DNA of 32,896 nucleotides from Candidatus Desulfovibrio intestinipullorum (GCA_019113165.1 DXHV01000080.1:1-32896); one strand, 5' to 3'; positions 8,350 to 17,994 are shown, counted from the first letter of the stretch. The notes: a model not told the origin generated them from the sequence alone. Made by a program: numbers and translations.

Positions 8350-9657
8350 TTACGTAATATCCTGGAACCACCGGCGCATCTGCTTCATCAGGCGACTGAA
8401 CAGACCATCTTCCGAATGGGGTGCAGCAGGAGCCGGCTGCTGCGGCTTGGGCTCGACCGCGCTCTGAACAGGCTGTTCGGCAGGCTGGGGAGCCGCGCCC
8501 TGTCTGGCAAGCACTTTTTCCGCACCAAAATGAAGCAGGCCTACTGCTGTGGAGAATTTGGGATTATTTACCACATCTGTCAAGCCTTTTACATTGGTGG
8601 GATAGCCAATGCGGGTGGGCACGCCAAAGATCTGTTCGCCCAGTTCCACGCAGCCCTCGATGAGGGCCGCACCGCCCGTGAGCACCACGCCGGCACGGAT
8701 CCTGTCCTTGCAGCCGGAATTGACCAGCGTCCTGTCCACGAAGGTCAGGATCTCCTCCATGCGGGCCTCGCAGATGTCGGCCAGCACCAGGCGGGAGAGC
8801 TTCTGCGGCTGCCTGCCGCCGACACTGGGCACCTCTATGGTCTCGTCGAACTGCACGAGATCCTGCAGGGCACAGCCGTACTTGACCTTGATGCGCTCGG
8901 CACTCTTGGTGGGGGTGCGCAGGCCGAAGGCGATGTCGTTGGTCAGGGTGGATCCGCCCAGGGGCACCACGGCCGTGTGCTTGATGGCATTGTTCTCGAA
9001 GATGGCAATGTCCGAGGTTCCGCCGCCCAGGTCCACCAGGGCAACGCCTATCTCACGTTCCTCATCCGTGAGCACGGCCTTGGCGGAGGCCAGGGATTCA
9101 AGGACAATGTCCTCCACGTGCAGCCCGGCACGGTTGGAGGAGCGCACAATGTTCTGGGCACTGGACACGGCTGCGGTCACGATGTGCACGTTGACCTCAA
9201 GGCGCACACCGGCCATGCCGATGGGATCCACAATGCCCCGCTGGCTGTCCACGATGTATTCCTGGGGCAGGATGTGGATGACCTCGCGATCCGAGGGGAT
9301 GGCAACGGTACGGGCCGCATCGAGCACGCGCTTGACATCGTGGGCCGTCACTTCATTGCCCTGCACGGCGATCACGCCATGGCTGTTGATGCCCATGATG
9401 TGTCCGCCGGCTATGCCCACAAAGACCGTGCCGATGTTGCAGCCAGCCATCTGCGCGGCCACCTCGATGGCCTGGCGAATGGATCGCACCGTATCCTCGA
9501 TGTTGACCACCATTCCCTTGCGCAGACCCTTGGATTCGCTGTCGCCTATACCGATGATTTTCAACTGCCGATCCGGCAAGATCTCGGCCACCACGGCACA
9601 TACCTTGGTGGTTCCGATATCAAGGCCGACTATCAGCTCATGGCCAGCTTGTTCCAC
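8350..9657 (-). CDS. ftsA: Cell division protein FtsA
   Basis: This 435-residue actin-like ATPase tethers FtsZ filaments to the inner membrane. The phosphate-1 motif LDIGTTKVCAVV is near residue 11, the SHS2 (1C) region follows (GLRKGMVVNIEDTVRSI), and phosphate-2 appears as LVDLGGGTSDIAIF. After a Pro/Ala/Gln-rich linker the protein ends with an amphipathic helix, LFSRLMKQMRRWFQDI, the typical membrane-targeting sequence. The start is GTG 9657, with GGAGG 5 nt upstream. It lies directly upstream of ftsZ. A 350-nt spacer separates it from ftsQ, so it may also have its own promoter. Confidence 0.97.
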   Translation of the reverse strand: MEQAGHELIVGLDIGTTKVCAVVAEILPDRQLKIIGIGDSESKGLRKGMVVNIEDTVRSIRQAIEVAAQMAGCNIGTVFVGIAGGHIMGINSHGVIAVQGNEVTAHDVKRVLDAARTVAIPSDREVIHILPQEYIVDSQRGIVDPIGMAGVRLEVNVHIVTAAVSSAQNIVRSSNRAGLHVEDIVLESLASAKAVLTDEEREIGVALVDLGGGTSDIAIFENNAIKHTAVVPLGGSTLTNDIAFGLRTPTKSAERIKVKYGCALQDLVQFDETIEVPSVGGRQPQKLSRLVLADICEARMEEILTFVDRTLVNSGCKDRIRAGVVLTGGAALIEGCVELGEQIFGVPTRIGYPTNVKGLTDVVNNPKFSTAVGLLHFGAEKVLARQGAAPQPAEQPVQSAVEPKPQQPAPAAPHSEDGLFSRLMKQMRRWFQDIT

Positions 9658-10008
9658 GCGTACCTCCAGCGTACTAAGCCAAGGGAAAAAAGATTACGGC
9701 AACCACGTCGCACGGACGTGCGGGGAGTCCTCATGGGGCTTCCGCCCGGGTCCGGTCCTGTGCCGCTGTTTCGGCCGGCCGGAACAGGCTCCGGAAACTG
9801 CTTCAGATGTGCATTATGCGTGTCAGCCCTACCCTTGCCACATTTGCGCGGCACATGTAAAGCCGGAAGCACAAAAAAGACACAAGACCCCACCTTCCAT
9901 CCCCTGACCAGAGGGACAGCGTGGCGGTGCCTGCGGGGAACGGCGTTCCCGGACTGCTGTTGTTCTGCTGGTGAAAAAAGTGAAATTTCCAGACACCGGG
10001 AGCGTGCC
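9658..10008. other. Spacer between ftsQ and ftsA
   Basis: No gene is supported in these 351 nt, an unusually large gap for a dcw cluster. It holds a possible minus-strand promoter (listed), the small hairpin CACGTC/GACGTG near 9702-9718 and a GGGAAC/GTTCCC hairpin near 9937-9952. Open frames crossing it have no family resemblance. Confidence 0.55.
9813..9841 (-). promoter_or_regulatory. ftsA: Possible internal promoter for ftsA-ftsZ
   Basis: On the minus strand, CATAAT (-10, one mismatch to consensus) at 9813-9818 lies 17 nt after GTGGCA (-35, four of six matches) at 9836-9841. It lies inside the ftsQ-ftsA spacer, about 155 nt before the ftsA start. Internal ftsA/ftsZ promoters are common in other bacteria. 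This one is by eye only. Confidence 0.35.
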
Positions 10009-11196
10009 CTACTGCGTGGTGCGGCGCAGCACGACCCAGACGCTGCCCTGTGCCGCCCGCACTTCCTGAACACTGCTCAGTTCCCGTCTGCGGGCCAGAT
10101 CGCCAATGGTCACCCCGAGACGGCGGAGGTTGCCCTCCCAGTCATCAGGGGCCAGCGACAGGCGCATCTCTCTATCCTCAAGGTATAATTCTACACCACG
10201 GCTTGGAGTGACGTCAACTGTGGCTATGGCTCCGGCCTCCACGGGAAGTATTCCGCTGCGCAGATCCTTCATGAGGCGTGCAAGATAGGGAATTGCTTCT
10301 TCACAACCCGGTTCAATGGAGAGAATGGGCAGCGACATGAAATTGCTGCTCTCCACAGGAGCGATGATTTCGCCCCTGTCATTGGCATAATACAGACGAT
10401 TTTCCCTGCGAATCCAGAAACTGGGCATGCGTTCCTGCACGCGGATGACAAAGCGGTCGGGCAAAACGCGCTGCACCGACACATCCTCGACCCAGGGTGT
10501 TGCCCTGAGCCTGCGCTCCACACCGGCAACAGACACGGAAAAGGCGTTCACGCCCTCGTGCAGACCGCCCAGATGCAGGATCATGTCCCTGTTCAGGCGC
10601 ACATTGCCCGAAATGTCAATGTGGCGGGTGATGAACATGGGGCTTGTGTGAATCCAGTGGTAGAGCCAGATGCTGAACCTGTAGACCGCAAAGAGACTCA
10701 GGAAAAAGACAAGCACGCCCGCACAGACAAGGCCCAGGCAGCGCAGACGGGCACAGATGGTGCGGATGAGGGAGGGCGGTCCGAAGAAGCTCTCCCTGTC
10801 CGCTGTCTCCTGTGCTGTCTCCTGGCCGGCCTGTTCAGGCTGGCCGGCTCCGCTCCCGGCAGTTCCGGTTCGGACATTGCCTGGCATCTGTCCAGGCTGC
10901 CCCTGCTCCTGCACCTGTTCCCTGCGGATGAAGGTATTGGCGGGCTGGGCCTGCCCTGTGGCCGCGCCGGCAGGAGTCCCCTGTCCTGCTGCCGCTCCGC
11001 TGCGCGACGGCGGCACGGTCTGCGAGAGGACGGAGCTCTCCTGACGCCTGCCGTCCTGGGCGGACTGGCGGGCGTTCAGGGTGGTCTGATGCACGAGGTC
11101 CTGCAGGATGTCGTGATCGCTCAGGGGCGGATGCAACTTCCCGGCAGGTTGTGGCTGCGCGGCATCCTGTGCCTGAGCCCTGGCTCGTTTTCTCAT
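10009..11196 (-). CDS. ftsQ: Cell division protein FtsQ (POTRA domain), long N-terminal tail
   Basis: This is a 395-residue bitopic inner-membrane protein that links early and late divisome parts. A low-complexity Gln/Ala/Gly/Pro-rich cytoplasmic tail covers about residues 1-150, much longer than usual. One membrane segment follows (LGLVCAGVLVFFLSLFAVY, about 153-173), then the POTRA domain (FITRHIDISGNVRLNRDMIL) and the FtsQ beta domain (ATPWVEDVSVQRVLPDRFVIRV). I start at ATG 11196, which overlaps the murB stop as ATGA and suggests coupled translation. An earlier in-frame start would run into murB. It is followed by the 351-nt spacer before ftsA. Confidence 0.93.
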   Translation of the reverse strand: MRKRARAQAQDAAQPQPAGKLHPPLSDHDILQDLVHQTTLNARQSAQDGRRQESSVLSQTVPPSRSGAAAGQGTPAGAATGQAQPANTFIRREQVQEQGQPGQMPGNVRTGTAGSGAGQPEQAGQETAQETADRESFFGPPSLIRTICARLRCLGLVCAGVLVFFLSLFAVYRFSIWLYHWIHTSPMFITRHIDISGNVRLNRDMILHLGGLHEGVNAFSVSVAGVERRLRATPWVEDVSVQRVLPDRFVIRVQERMPSFWIRRENRLYYANDRGEIIAPVESSNFMSLPILSIEPGCEEAIPYLARLMKDLRSGILPVEAGAIATVDVTPSRGVELYLEDREMRLSLAPDDWEGNLRRLGVTIGDLARRRELSSVQEVRAAQGSVWVVLRRTTQ

Positions 11197-12083
11197 AAAA
11201 AGGGACACGGCAAGGCCTTCACTTCCATGGACAGGAGGACACCGAAGCGCTCGCACACGGCATCCCTGGCCGCACGCACAAGGCTGCAGGCTTCGGTGGC
11301 CGTCCCGCTTCCGGTATTGACGAGGAAATTGGCGTGCAGCCCGGAAAAGGCCACACCGCCCAGGGTTTTGCCCCGAAAGCCCGCCTGATCAAGGAGCATG
11401 CCTGCCGACGGACCCGAGGGGGGATTCTTGAAGATGCAGCCGGCCGATCGGGCCGACACGGGCTGGCGGGCCTTCTTCAGGGCCAGAGTCTCCGCAATTC
11501 TGCGGCCCACGCCCTCGGCCCGCCTGAGCCTGAGCCTGGCGCCGGCCACAAGAAAGAAGCCATCTGCCGATGCAAGAGGCGGCACGAAGGTCCGGTAGCC
11601 CAGGGTGCAGCGTTCCACCGGTACCTGCTCCATGCGGCCGGCGCTCCAGATGTCCACGCTCTGCAGGCAGTCGCCTATGCAGGCGCCAAAGGACCCGGCA
11701 TTCATGGCAATGGCGCCGCCAAGGCTGCCGGGGATGCCAGCCAGGCCCTCCAGGCCCGTCAGCTCCTCCCTGCGGCAGAAGGCCAGCAGCCTGGGCAGGG
11801 GCGTTGCCGCCTCCACCTGCACAATGACGCCTGCCTCGTCCTCGGTCACAATCTGCGGATCGCCGATCAAGCGGGGCCGCAGGACAAGCACGTCGTGCCG
11901 GCCGTCCAGGGCCAGGATGTTGCTGCCTGCGCCGAGCACAAAGACCGGCAGCCCCCACTTGCGTACAAGGCCTGGAATCAGAGCAAGCTCGCTTCTGCCC
12001 TCAAGCACGATCTCGGCTGCGCAAACGCCGCCCAGCCCCAGTGTGGTCCGGGCGGAGAGGTCGCAATCTAGGACTGTGCGCAT
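11193..12083 (-). CDS. murB: UDP-N-acetylenolpyruvoylglucosamine reductase MurB
   Basis: This 296-residue FAD enzyme reduces UDP-GlcNAc-enolpyruvate to UDP-MurNAc with NADPH in the cytoplasm. The N-terminal substrate and FAD region [17 protein letters not shown], the FAD-binding stretch [24 protein letters not shown], the YRTF segment and the late SAGCIFKNP with [11 protein letters not shown] are all present, with the Ser of SAGCIFKNP as the usual proton donor. The length fits the shorter class of MurB. The gene overlaps murC by 16 nt at its start and ftsQ by 4 nt at its end, so the three are probably translated together. Confidence 0.96.
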   Translation of the reverse strand: MRTVLDCDLSARTTLGLGGVCAAEIVLEGRSELALIPGLVRKWGLPVFVLGAGSNILALDGRHDVLVLRPRLIGDPQIVTEDEAGVIVQVEAATPLPRLLAFCRREELTGLEGLAGIPGSLGGAIAMNAGSFGACIGDCLQSVDIWSAGRMEQVPVERCTLGYRTFVPPLASADGFFLVAGARLRLRRAEGVGRRIAETLALKKARQPVSARSAGCIFKNPPSGPSAGMLLDQAGFRGKTLGGVAFSGLHANFLVNTGSGTATEACSLVRAARDAVCERFGVLLSMEVKALPCPFL

Positions 12084-13450
12084 GACGCACCAAGGCTCAG
12101 CCAGGCGGGGCCCACACGGGTAATGCTGCCGGCGCCAATGGTGAGCAGCACGTCGCCGGGCCTGAGGATGGCCTCAAGGGCCTTGGGCATTTCCTCAAGG
12201 GTCTGGCAGTAGGTGACATGGGTGTGGCTCACCTGGCGCATGCCCTGGGCCAGGCTCTGGCCGGACACGCCGGGAATGGGCTTTTCCGAAGCGGCATAGA
12301 CTTCCGTGAGCACCACTTCCTCTACGCTGTCAAAGACCTGGCAGAACTCGCCGAAATGGGCCTGGGTGCGCGTGAAGCGGTGGGGCTGGAAGGCGACCAC
12401 CAGGCGCCTGTTCGGAAAGACCATGCGGGCCGTGGCCAGGGTGGCCTCGATCTCGCGGGGATGGTGGCCGTAGTCGTCGTAGACCAGGACATCGTTGCGC
12501 CGGCCCTTGAACTCGAAACGCCGGGCCACGCCGCTGAAGGAGGCCAGGCCTTCCTGTATGGCCGCAAAGGGGATCTCGGCGGTCAGGGCCACGCCAATGG
12601 CGGCCAGGGCATTGCGGACATTGTGGACGCCGGGCTGGGGCAGGCGCACCTCGCCAAGGAGCGTGTCCCTGTACCAGACCTCGAAGCGGCTCACTTCCTC
12701 AAGCTCCAGAGGCACGGCCCGCAGCATGTTGTCCTTCATGAGGCCGTAGGTGGTGATGGGGCGCTTCACCCGCGGGAGCAGCCTGCGCACGCCGGCGTCG
12801 TCTCCGCAGACCACGTTCATGCCGTAGAAGGGCACGTTGTTCATGAACTGCACGAAGTTGGCGTCCAGGTTCTCGCGGGTGCCGTAATAGTCCAGGTGGT
12901 CCTCGTCCACATTGGTCACCACGTTGATGATGGGCAGCAGGCAGAGGAAGGATCCGTCCGACTCGTCGGCCTCGGCAATGAAGAAGTCGCCGTGGCCCAG
13001 GTGGGCATTGGTGCCGTAGACATTGAGGCGGCCGCCGATGATCACGGTGGGATCCAGGCCCGCCGTGTCAAAGATGCTGGCTGTCAGGGAGGTGGTTGTG
13101 GTCTTGCCGTGGGTGCCGGCAATGGCAATGCCCTGGCGCAGGCGCATGAGCTCGGCCAGCATCTCGGCCCTGGGAATGACGGGGATGCCCAGACGACGGG
13201 CCTCCACCACCTCGGGATTGTCGTCACTGATGGCCGTGGACTTGACCAGAACCTGTTCCGTGCCCACATGCTCGGCAGCATGGCCTATGTGCACTGTGCA
13301 GCCCATGTCGCGCAGGCGGCGCACATTGGGCGAGTCCGCCATGTCCGATCCCGTGACCGTGTAGCCCATGTTCAGGAGCACCTCGGCTATGCCGCACATG
13401 CCCGCTCCGCCAATGCCAACCATGTGAATATGCTTGATACGACTGTTCAC
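12068..13450 (-). CDS. murC: UDP-N-acetylmuramate-L-alanine ligase MurC
   Basis: This 460-residue ATP-dependent ligase adds L-alanine to UDP-MurNAc, the first step of stem-peptide assembly. The N-terminal Rossmann glycine loop [17 protein letters not shown], the ATP-binding loop [12 protein letters not shown] (about residues 114-125), [10 protein letters not shown], the conserved [14 protein letters not shown] and [11 protein letters not shown] of the C-terminal domain are all clear. The start is GTG 13450 with AAGGAG close upstream. A 138-nt gap without a gene separates it from murG. Its 3' end overlaps the start of murB. Confidence 0.97.
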   Translation of the reverse strand: MNSRIKHIHMVGIGGAGMCGIAEVLLNMGYTVTGSDMADSPNVRRLRDMGCTVHIGHAAEHVGTEQVLVKSTAISDDNPEVVEARRLGIPVIPRAEMLAELMRLRQGIAIAGTHGKTTTTSLTASIFDTAGLDPTVIIGGRLNVYGTNAHLGHGDFFIAEADESDGSFLCLLPIINVVTNVDEDHLDYYGTRENLDANFVQFMNNVPFYGMNVVCGDDAGVRRLLPRVKRPITTYGLMKDNMLRAVPLELEEVSRFEVWYRDTLLGEVRLPQPGVHNVRNALAAIGVALTAEIPFAAIQEGLASFSGVARRFEFKGRRNDVLVYDDYGHHPREIEATLATARMVFPNRRLVVAFQPHRFTRTQAHFGEFCQVFDSVEEVVLTEVYAASEKPIPGVSGQSLAQGMRQVSHTHVTYCQTLEEMPKALEAILRPGDVLLTIGAGSITRVGPAWLSLGASCAQS

Positions 13451-13588
13451 GCCTTCTCCTTCAAAGAGGCTCTTCTTGCTAGCAACGCTTGCCTGTCCTT
13501 GACGATTCCGTTTTCACGAATTTGTACGAATCTGACGAAGCTGTCCTCAGCGAACCGGACTTCACGAGCCCGACTTTTTGAGCAGCCT

Positions 13589-14686
13589 TCAGCCGCGGGC
13601 CTTCTTCTGCTCCCTGCGATCCGTCCAGGCCTCCTGCATCTGCCGCACCACGTTGGCGGCCGCATCGTGGCTTGCCAGGCAGAGCGCGGACTTGGACATG
13701 GAGTCCAGGGTCTGGGGCGCGCTCAAGAGGGTGTAGAGGGCGCCGAAGAGCACGTCGCCTGTCAGATCCTTCTGGGCAAAGAGCTTGGCTGCGCCGGCCT
13801 TGACCAGGGTCTGGGCATTGAAGGTCTGGTGATCGTGGATGGCATAGGGATAGGGCACCAGCACCGACGGCAGACCGGCCGCACAGAGCTCGCTCACTGT
13901 GCTCGCACCGGCGCGGCACAGGGCCAGGTCTGCCCAGGCATAGGCCTGGGCCATGTTGTCAATGAAGGCAGAGACCCGGCAGTGTCCCATGCCCTGCTCG
14001 GCATAGGCCCTGCGCACCATTTCCTCGTCCTGCACGCCGGTCTGATGCCAGACCTCGATGCCGTGCTCCTTGAGCCTGGGCAGGATCTCGACCATGTACA
14101 TGTTGAGGGCATGGGCGCCCTGGGATCCGCCCACCACCAGCACGTTCCTGCCGGCAAAGGTGCGCTGCCCCATGCCCAGGCCAATGATGCTGCGGCGCAC
14201 GGGGTTGCCGGTCTGCACCACCTGACGCTCGTCAAAGCCCGAGGTTTCGGGCAGGGAGGTACAGATGCGGTCGCAGAATCTGGACACCAGCCTGTTGCTC
14301 ACGCCGGCAATGGCGTTCTGCTCGTGCAGGATGGAGGGCACGCGCAGGGCCCTGGCAACGCACAGGGGCGCAAAGGAGGCATAGCCGCCAAAGCCTGCGG
14401 CACATTCCGGAGCAAAGGCCTTGATGATCCTGTAGGCCTTTGGCAGGGCAAGGACAAGCCTAGCCATGGAGGCCACGGCCTTCGCTCCCTTGCCAAGGAA
14501 GCCGCTCACGGGCAGCCCCTCGAAGTAGAGGCCGGCCTTTTCGGCCAGGGCCTTTTCGGGACCGGTGCTCGATCCCATGAAGAGAATGTCTATATTGTCG
14601 AACTGACGGCGCAGTTCTTCGGCGACAGCCAGGGCCGGAAAGATATGGCCGCCTGTGCCACCGGTTGTGAGAAGGACGCGTTTCAC
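13589..14686 (-). CDS. murG: Lipid II synthase MurG (GlcNAc transferase)
   Basis: This 365-residue GT28 glycosyltransferase transfers GlcNAc from UDP-GlcNAc to lipid I at the cytoplasmic face of the membrane. The N-terminal glycine loop TGGTGGHIFPALAVA (residues 8-22), the second domain VVGGSQGAHALN, and the donor-binding region CRAGASTVSELCAAGLPSVLVPYP with DHQTFNAQ are present. The start is GTG 14686 with a weak ribosome-binding site; the homologous MKRVLLTTGGTGGH opening supports it. A 273-nt gap separates it from ftsW, longer than most gaps in this cluster. Confidence 0.96.
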   Translation of the reverse strand: MKRVLLTTGGTGGHIFPALAVAEELRRQFDNIDILFMGSSTGPEKALAEKAGLYFEGLPVSGFLGKGAKAVASMARLVLALPKAYRIIKAFAPECAAGFGGYASFAPLCVARALRVPSILHEQNAIAGVSNRLVSRFCDRICTSLPETSGFDERQVVQTGNPVRRSIIGLGMGQRTFAGRNVLVVGGSQGAHALNMYMVEILPRLKEHGIEVWHQTGVQDEEMVRRAYAEQGMGHCRVSAFIDNMAQAYAWADLALCRAGASTVSELCAAGLPSVLVPYPYAIHDHQTFNAQTLVKAGAAKLFAQKDLTGDVLFGALYTLLSAPQTLDSMSKSALCLASHDAAANVVRQMQEAWTDRREQKKARG

Positions 14687-14928
14687 AAACTTTTGCCTAT
14701 GCTGTTAGAAAAGTTGCAGACAGGAGCCCGCGACAAAACGGGGCTCGCAAGCCCCCGGGGCGCAGCGTTGCGATCGCCTATCGCAGCTCGCAGCCCGGGA
14801 GATTGAGGAAAAACCAGAAAAAACGTCGTGCCGTGCGGGGCCTGTTCCCCCAGAAGGGGACCGATCCACTGCCGCTGGCAGACGAAAGGAGGAGGACCAG
14901 GCGCAGCCCTGTTCGGGTGGCCTGATCA

Positions 14929-14969
14929 GTACGGCCGTCTGTGCGGCGCCTGTACGGCGTCAGTGCGGC
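14929..14969. repeat. Imperfect 18-19 bp direct repeat at the 3' end of ftsW
   Basis: GTACGGCCGTCTGTGCGGC (14929-14947) and GTACGGCGTCAGTGCGGC (14952-14969) are near-identical tandem copies 4 nt apart. The second spans the ftsW stop codon. This is probably a small duplication at the gene end; no function is suggested. Confidence 0.5.
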
Positions 14970-16441
14970 ATTTGGGCCGTACGGGAAAAATTGAGCAGCA
15001 GGCCCACGCTGATCATGGTGGCCACCAGGTTGGAGCCGCCATAGCTCAAAAACGGCATGGGTACACCCTTGGGCGGCGCCACTCCCATGACCACGGCCAG
15101 GTTGAGCAGAAAGCCCAGGCAGATGATGCAGGTGAGCGCAAAGGCCGTGTAGCGGGCGCGCAGATCGTCCTGGCCCCGGATGATGAGGTAGCAGCGGTAA
15201 AAGAAGAAGAGGAAGAGCAGCATGACCACGCTCACGCCCACAAAGCCCATTTCCTCGGCCAGCACCGCCATGATGAAATCGTTGTGCGCTTCGGGCAGGT
15301 AGAACATCTTCTGACGGCTGGCGCCCATGCCCACCCCGAAGAAGGAGCCCGATCCTATGGCAAGGAGGGACTGCACGAGCTGATAGCCCGTGTTGTGGGC
15401 ATCCTCAAAGGGATCCAGGAAGGCCATGAGCCGGCGCATGCGGTAGGGCTCGAAGATGGCCAGGAGCACGCCCAGCACAATGGTCATGATGAAGGCCAGG
15501 ATGAGATACAGAAAGCGCGTGCCGCCGGCAAGGCACATGAAGAAGAGGATGAGCGCAAGAACGACGGCGCTGCCAAAATCCGGCTGCAGGAGCAGCAGAC
15601 AGCAGAAGAGCAGTGTCACGCCGAAGGGCGGCAGCACGCCGCGGGTGAAGGTCTTCACCAGTTCCTGCTTCTCGCTCATGTAATAGGCAAGATAGAGCGC
15701 CAGCGCAATCTTCACGAACTCCATGGGCTGTATGTTCACGGGCCCCACCCGGATCCAGCGGTGGGCGCCATTGATGGACGGCGACAGGGGCGAGAGCGTG
15801 AGCAGGAGCAGAAAGAGCACGACGAAGAGCAGCGGATAGTGCAGGCGGTAGAGCAGGCGCCGCGGCAGCAGGGCTGCACAGCACAGGCCCACGCCGCCTA
15901 TGCCGGCAAAGACGAGCTGCTTCTTGAAGTAGTAGTACTTGTCGCCATAGGAGCTCTCGGCCACGATGCCGCTTGCCGAGAGCACCATGACAAGGCCTAT
16001 GCCCAGGAGCATGACCATGAGCACGAAGAGCCACCAGTCAATACTGCCGCTCTCGTCCGCATCGGCGTCCAGGATGCCGCGGCCAGGCCTGCCGGCCTGG
16101 GCTGCGTCCTGGGCCTGGGGACGTGCTGCATCCTGCTCCCCGCGCCCCTCGTCTCCGGAAACGGCAGAGGCTGCGGCTGCCTGGGCAGCCTGGCCCGCAT
16201 CGGCCGGCGCGTTGACAGGACTGCCGCCCGGACTGCCCTGGGCTGCCAGCAGCGGAGAGGAAAAGTCCGCAGGCTCCTCGTCCGTGCGCAGCACGTTGCG
16301 TGCCGCGGGCTCGGGGGCTTTCCCGAATGCTTCAGACGGCACAGGGCCTTCGCCCGGGACCTGGCCCTGCCCAGTCCCGGCCGCGTTCTCGTTCTGGGGG
16401 GCGTTCCGGGTCTGTTTCTTTTTCCCGAACAGAAAACTCAC
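14960..16441 (-). CDS. ftsW: Septal peptidoglycan polymerase FtsW, long N-terminal tail
   Basis: This 493-residue SEDS-family glycosyltransferase polymerises lipid II together with FtsI at the septum. The first 133 or so residues are a low-complexity Ala/Gly/Gln/Pro-rich tail absent from typical FtsW, opening MSFLFGKKKQ. The membrane part then shows the expected segments: LGIGLVMVLSASG, GAHRWIRVGP with QPMEFVK, HNDFIMAVLAEEMGF (with the catalytic Asp region) and PFLSYGGSNLV near the end. The start is GTG 16441, which overlaps the murD stop as GTGA. The tail is similar in style to those of FtsI, FtsQ and FtsL in this window. Confidence 0.95.
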   Translation of the reverse strand: MSFLFGKKKQTRNAPQNENAAGTGQGQVPGEGPVPSEAFGKAPEPAARNVLRTDEEPADFSSPLLAAQGSPGGSPVNAPADAGQAAQAAAASAVSGDEGRGEQDAARPQAQDAAQAGRPGRGILDADADESGSIDWWLFVLMVMLLGIGLVMVLSASGIVAESSYGDKYYYFKKQLVFAGIGGVGLCCAALLPRRLLYRLHYPLLFVVLFLLLLTLSPLSPSINGAHRWIRVGPVNIQPMEFVKIALALYLAYYMSEKQELVKTFTRGVLPPFGVTLLFCCLLLLQPDFGSAVVLALILFFMCLAGGTRFLYLILAFIMTIVLGVLLAIFEPYRMRRLMAFLDPFEDAHNTGYQLVQSLLAIGSGSFFGVGMGASRQKMFYLPEAHNDFIMAVLAEEMGFVGVSVVMLLFLFFFYRCYLIIRGQDDLRARYTAFALTCIICLGFLLNLAVVMGVAPPKGVPMPFLSYGGSNLVATMISVGLLLNFSRTAQMPH

Positions 16442-17811
16442 TGCAGTTCTCCCACAATGGCCTTGAAGTCGGCGCCCCGGTAGGCCATGCCCCGGTAGAG
16501 ATCAAAGCTGGCCGTGGCCGGAGAGAGCAGAATGACGTCGCCAGATCGCGCCTGTTCATGGAGCCAGTGCACGGCGGGTTTGAGGGTGGCAAACCACTGC
16601 ATGGGCACAAGCCCCCCCCAGGCGGGCAGGAAGACCTCTCTGGCGTCCCCGAAGCCTGCTATGCAGCGCACCTTCTCCTTGATGAGGTCGTCCAGGACAT
16701 GGGGATCGCCGCCCTTGAAGTGGCCGCCGCACAAGAGCAGTACCGGCCGGTCCATGGCCTTGAGGGCCGTTTCCAGAGAGGAGAGGGTCGTGCACTTGGA
16801 GTCGTTGACATAGAGCACGCCGCCTTTCTCCGCAACCTGTTCCAGCCTGTGCGGCAGGGGCGAAAAATCGGCCACTGCCCTGCGGGCGTCCTCAAGACTC
16901 ACACCCAGGGGCGAGACGGCCTGCCAGGCAATCTCGGCATTGAGGGCATTGTGGGGCCCGAGCAGCCGGGTCTGCGGGAAGCGCCCGCAGGCCCTGGGCG
17001 CAAGGACCCGCGCTCTGTAGCCGGCCTCGCGGTAGGTTCCCTGCCACTCTTCGGGCACCAGGGCCAGATCGTTCCCGCTCTGGCAGGCAAAGAGGCGCAT
17101 CTTGGCTGCCGTGTACTCGGCCATGTCCTCGTGGTAGTCCAGATGGTTTGGGGTAATGTTCATGAGCACGGCCACATGGGGGTGGAGCCGCAGACAGGTC
17201 TGCAGCTGGAAGCTCGATATTTCCAGGACCACCACCCCGGCACCGCCGCCGGAGAGGATGTACTCCGAGAGCGGGGTGCCTACATTGCCGGCCAGACAGA
17301 CCTTCTTTCCAGCCGCCTCCAGCATGGCCGTCATGAGGTGCACGGTGGTCGTCTTGCCGCTCGTGCCGGTGACGGCCAGCACCTTCTCGCCCTGCAGGCA
17401 GCGGAAGGCAAGCTCTGTCTCGGCCAGGATGCAGGGGCCGCCTGCTCGCTCAAGGGGGGCCGTGACCGGCAGGTTCATGAGAGAGAAAATGGTGCGCAGG
17501 GGCACGCCCGGGCTCGGAATCACGAAACGGGCATCCTGAAACTGTTCCGGCCTGTGGGCGCCGAGCTCCACGGTCACGTTCAGTTCGGCAAGCTCCGCGG
17601 CCACGCTGTCATCAAGGTGGTCTGCGCTGGCCTCCAGAAGATGGACCCTGGCGCCCATGCGGGCCAGCAGCCTGGCAGCGGCCCGGCCCGATCGGCCCGA
17701 ACCGATGACCACGGCCTTGTCACCCCGGGCGGGCAGCAGGGACGGAGAAGGACCTGGATCGTGTTCAGGAGCAAGGGTGGCAGTCAGGGGACACAGCGGC
17801 ATGATGGACAT
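16438..17811 (-). CDS. murD: UDP-MurNAc-L-alanine:D-glutamate ligase MurD
   Basis: This 457-residue cytoplasmic Mur ligase adds D-glutamate to UDP-MurNAc-L-Ala. The N-terminal domain opens with VVIGSGRSGRAAARLL, the ATP loop is VTGTSGKTTTVHLM, followed by ISSFQLQT, NITPNHLDYH, the NDSKCTT segment and HFKGGD in the C-terminal domain. I start at ATG 17811 because GTGGAG lies just upstream; a TTG at 17826 would add five residues. An AT-rich 183-nt gap with a large inverted repeat separates it from mraY, whereas its end overlaps ftsW. Confidence 0.96.
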   Translation of the reverse strand: MSIMPLCPLTATLAPEHDPGPSPSLLPARGDKAVVIGSGRSGRAAARLLARMGARVHLLEASADHLDDSVAAELAELNVTVELGAHRPEQFQDARFVIPSPGVPLRTIFSLMNLPVTAPLERAGGPCILAETELAFRCLQGEKVLAVTGTSGKTTTVHLMTAMLEAAGKKVCLAGNVGTPLSEYILSGGGAGVVVLEISSFQLQTCLRLHPHVAVLMNITPNHLDYHEDMAEYTAAKMRLFACQSGNDLALVPEEWQGTYREAGYRARVLAPRACGRFPQTRLLGPHNALNAEIAWQAVSPLGVSLEDARRAVADFSPLPHRLEQVAEKGGVLYVNDSKCTTLSSLETALKAMDRPVLLLCGGHFKGGDPHVLDDLIKEKVRCIAGFGDAREVFLPAWGGLVPMQWFATLKPAVHWLHEQARSGDVILLSPATASFDLYRGMAYRGADFKAIVGELQ

Positions 17812-17846
17812 GACAGGACTCCACAAAAAAATAAGAAACAGCAGGC

Positions 17847-17961
17847 TCTAGTATTTTGTTTTTGAAGTTCGTTAACAAGTCTGGATTGGGAAAAATCCAT
17901 TTTCCACCATATTGTAGGAATTTCTTTGCCTATTAACGAACTTATAGAACGCTATACTAGA
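17847..17961. repeat. AT-rich inverted-repeat element between mraY and murD
   Basis: Two 29-nt arms (17847-17875 and 17933-17961) are inverted copies. The outer 8 bp (TCTAGTAT/ATACTAGA) and the inner 11 bp (AAGTTCGTTAA/TTAACGAACTT) are perfect, and they are joined by exactly 10 nt of weak match on each side. The 57-nt centre contains a further hairpin, TGGATT/AATCCA (17882-17899). Its AT content is far above that of the flanking genes. It is transcribed within the dcw cluster. It could be a miniature mobile element remnant, an operator or a cruciform; there is no clear terminator tail. Confidence 0.8.
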
Positions 17962-17994
17962 AACTTCAAAGAGCATGGTGCCGAGCCGAGTGCG

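Noticed and set aside
12218..14806. A plus-strand open frame of about 860 codons across murC and murG
   Set aside because: It spans two confirmed minus-strand genes and the gap between them; its composition is His/Gly-rich and non-family-like.
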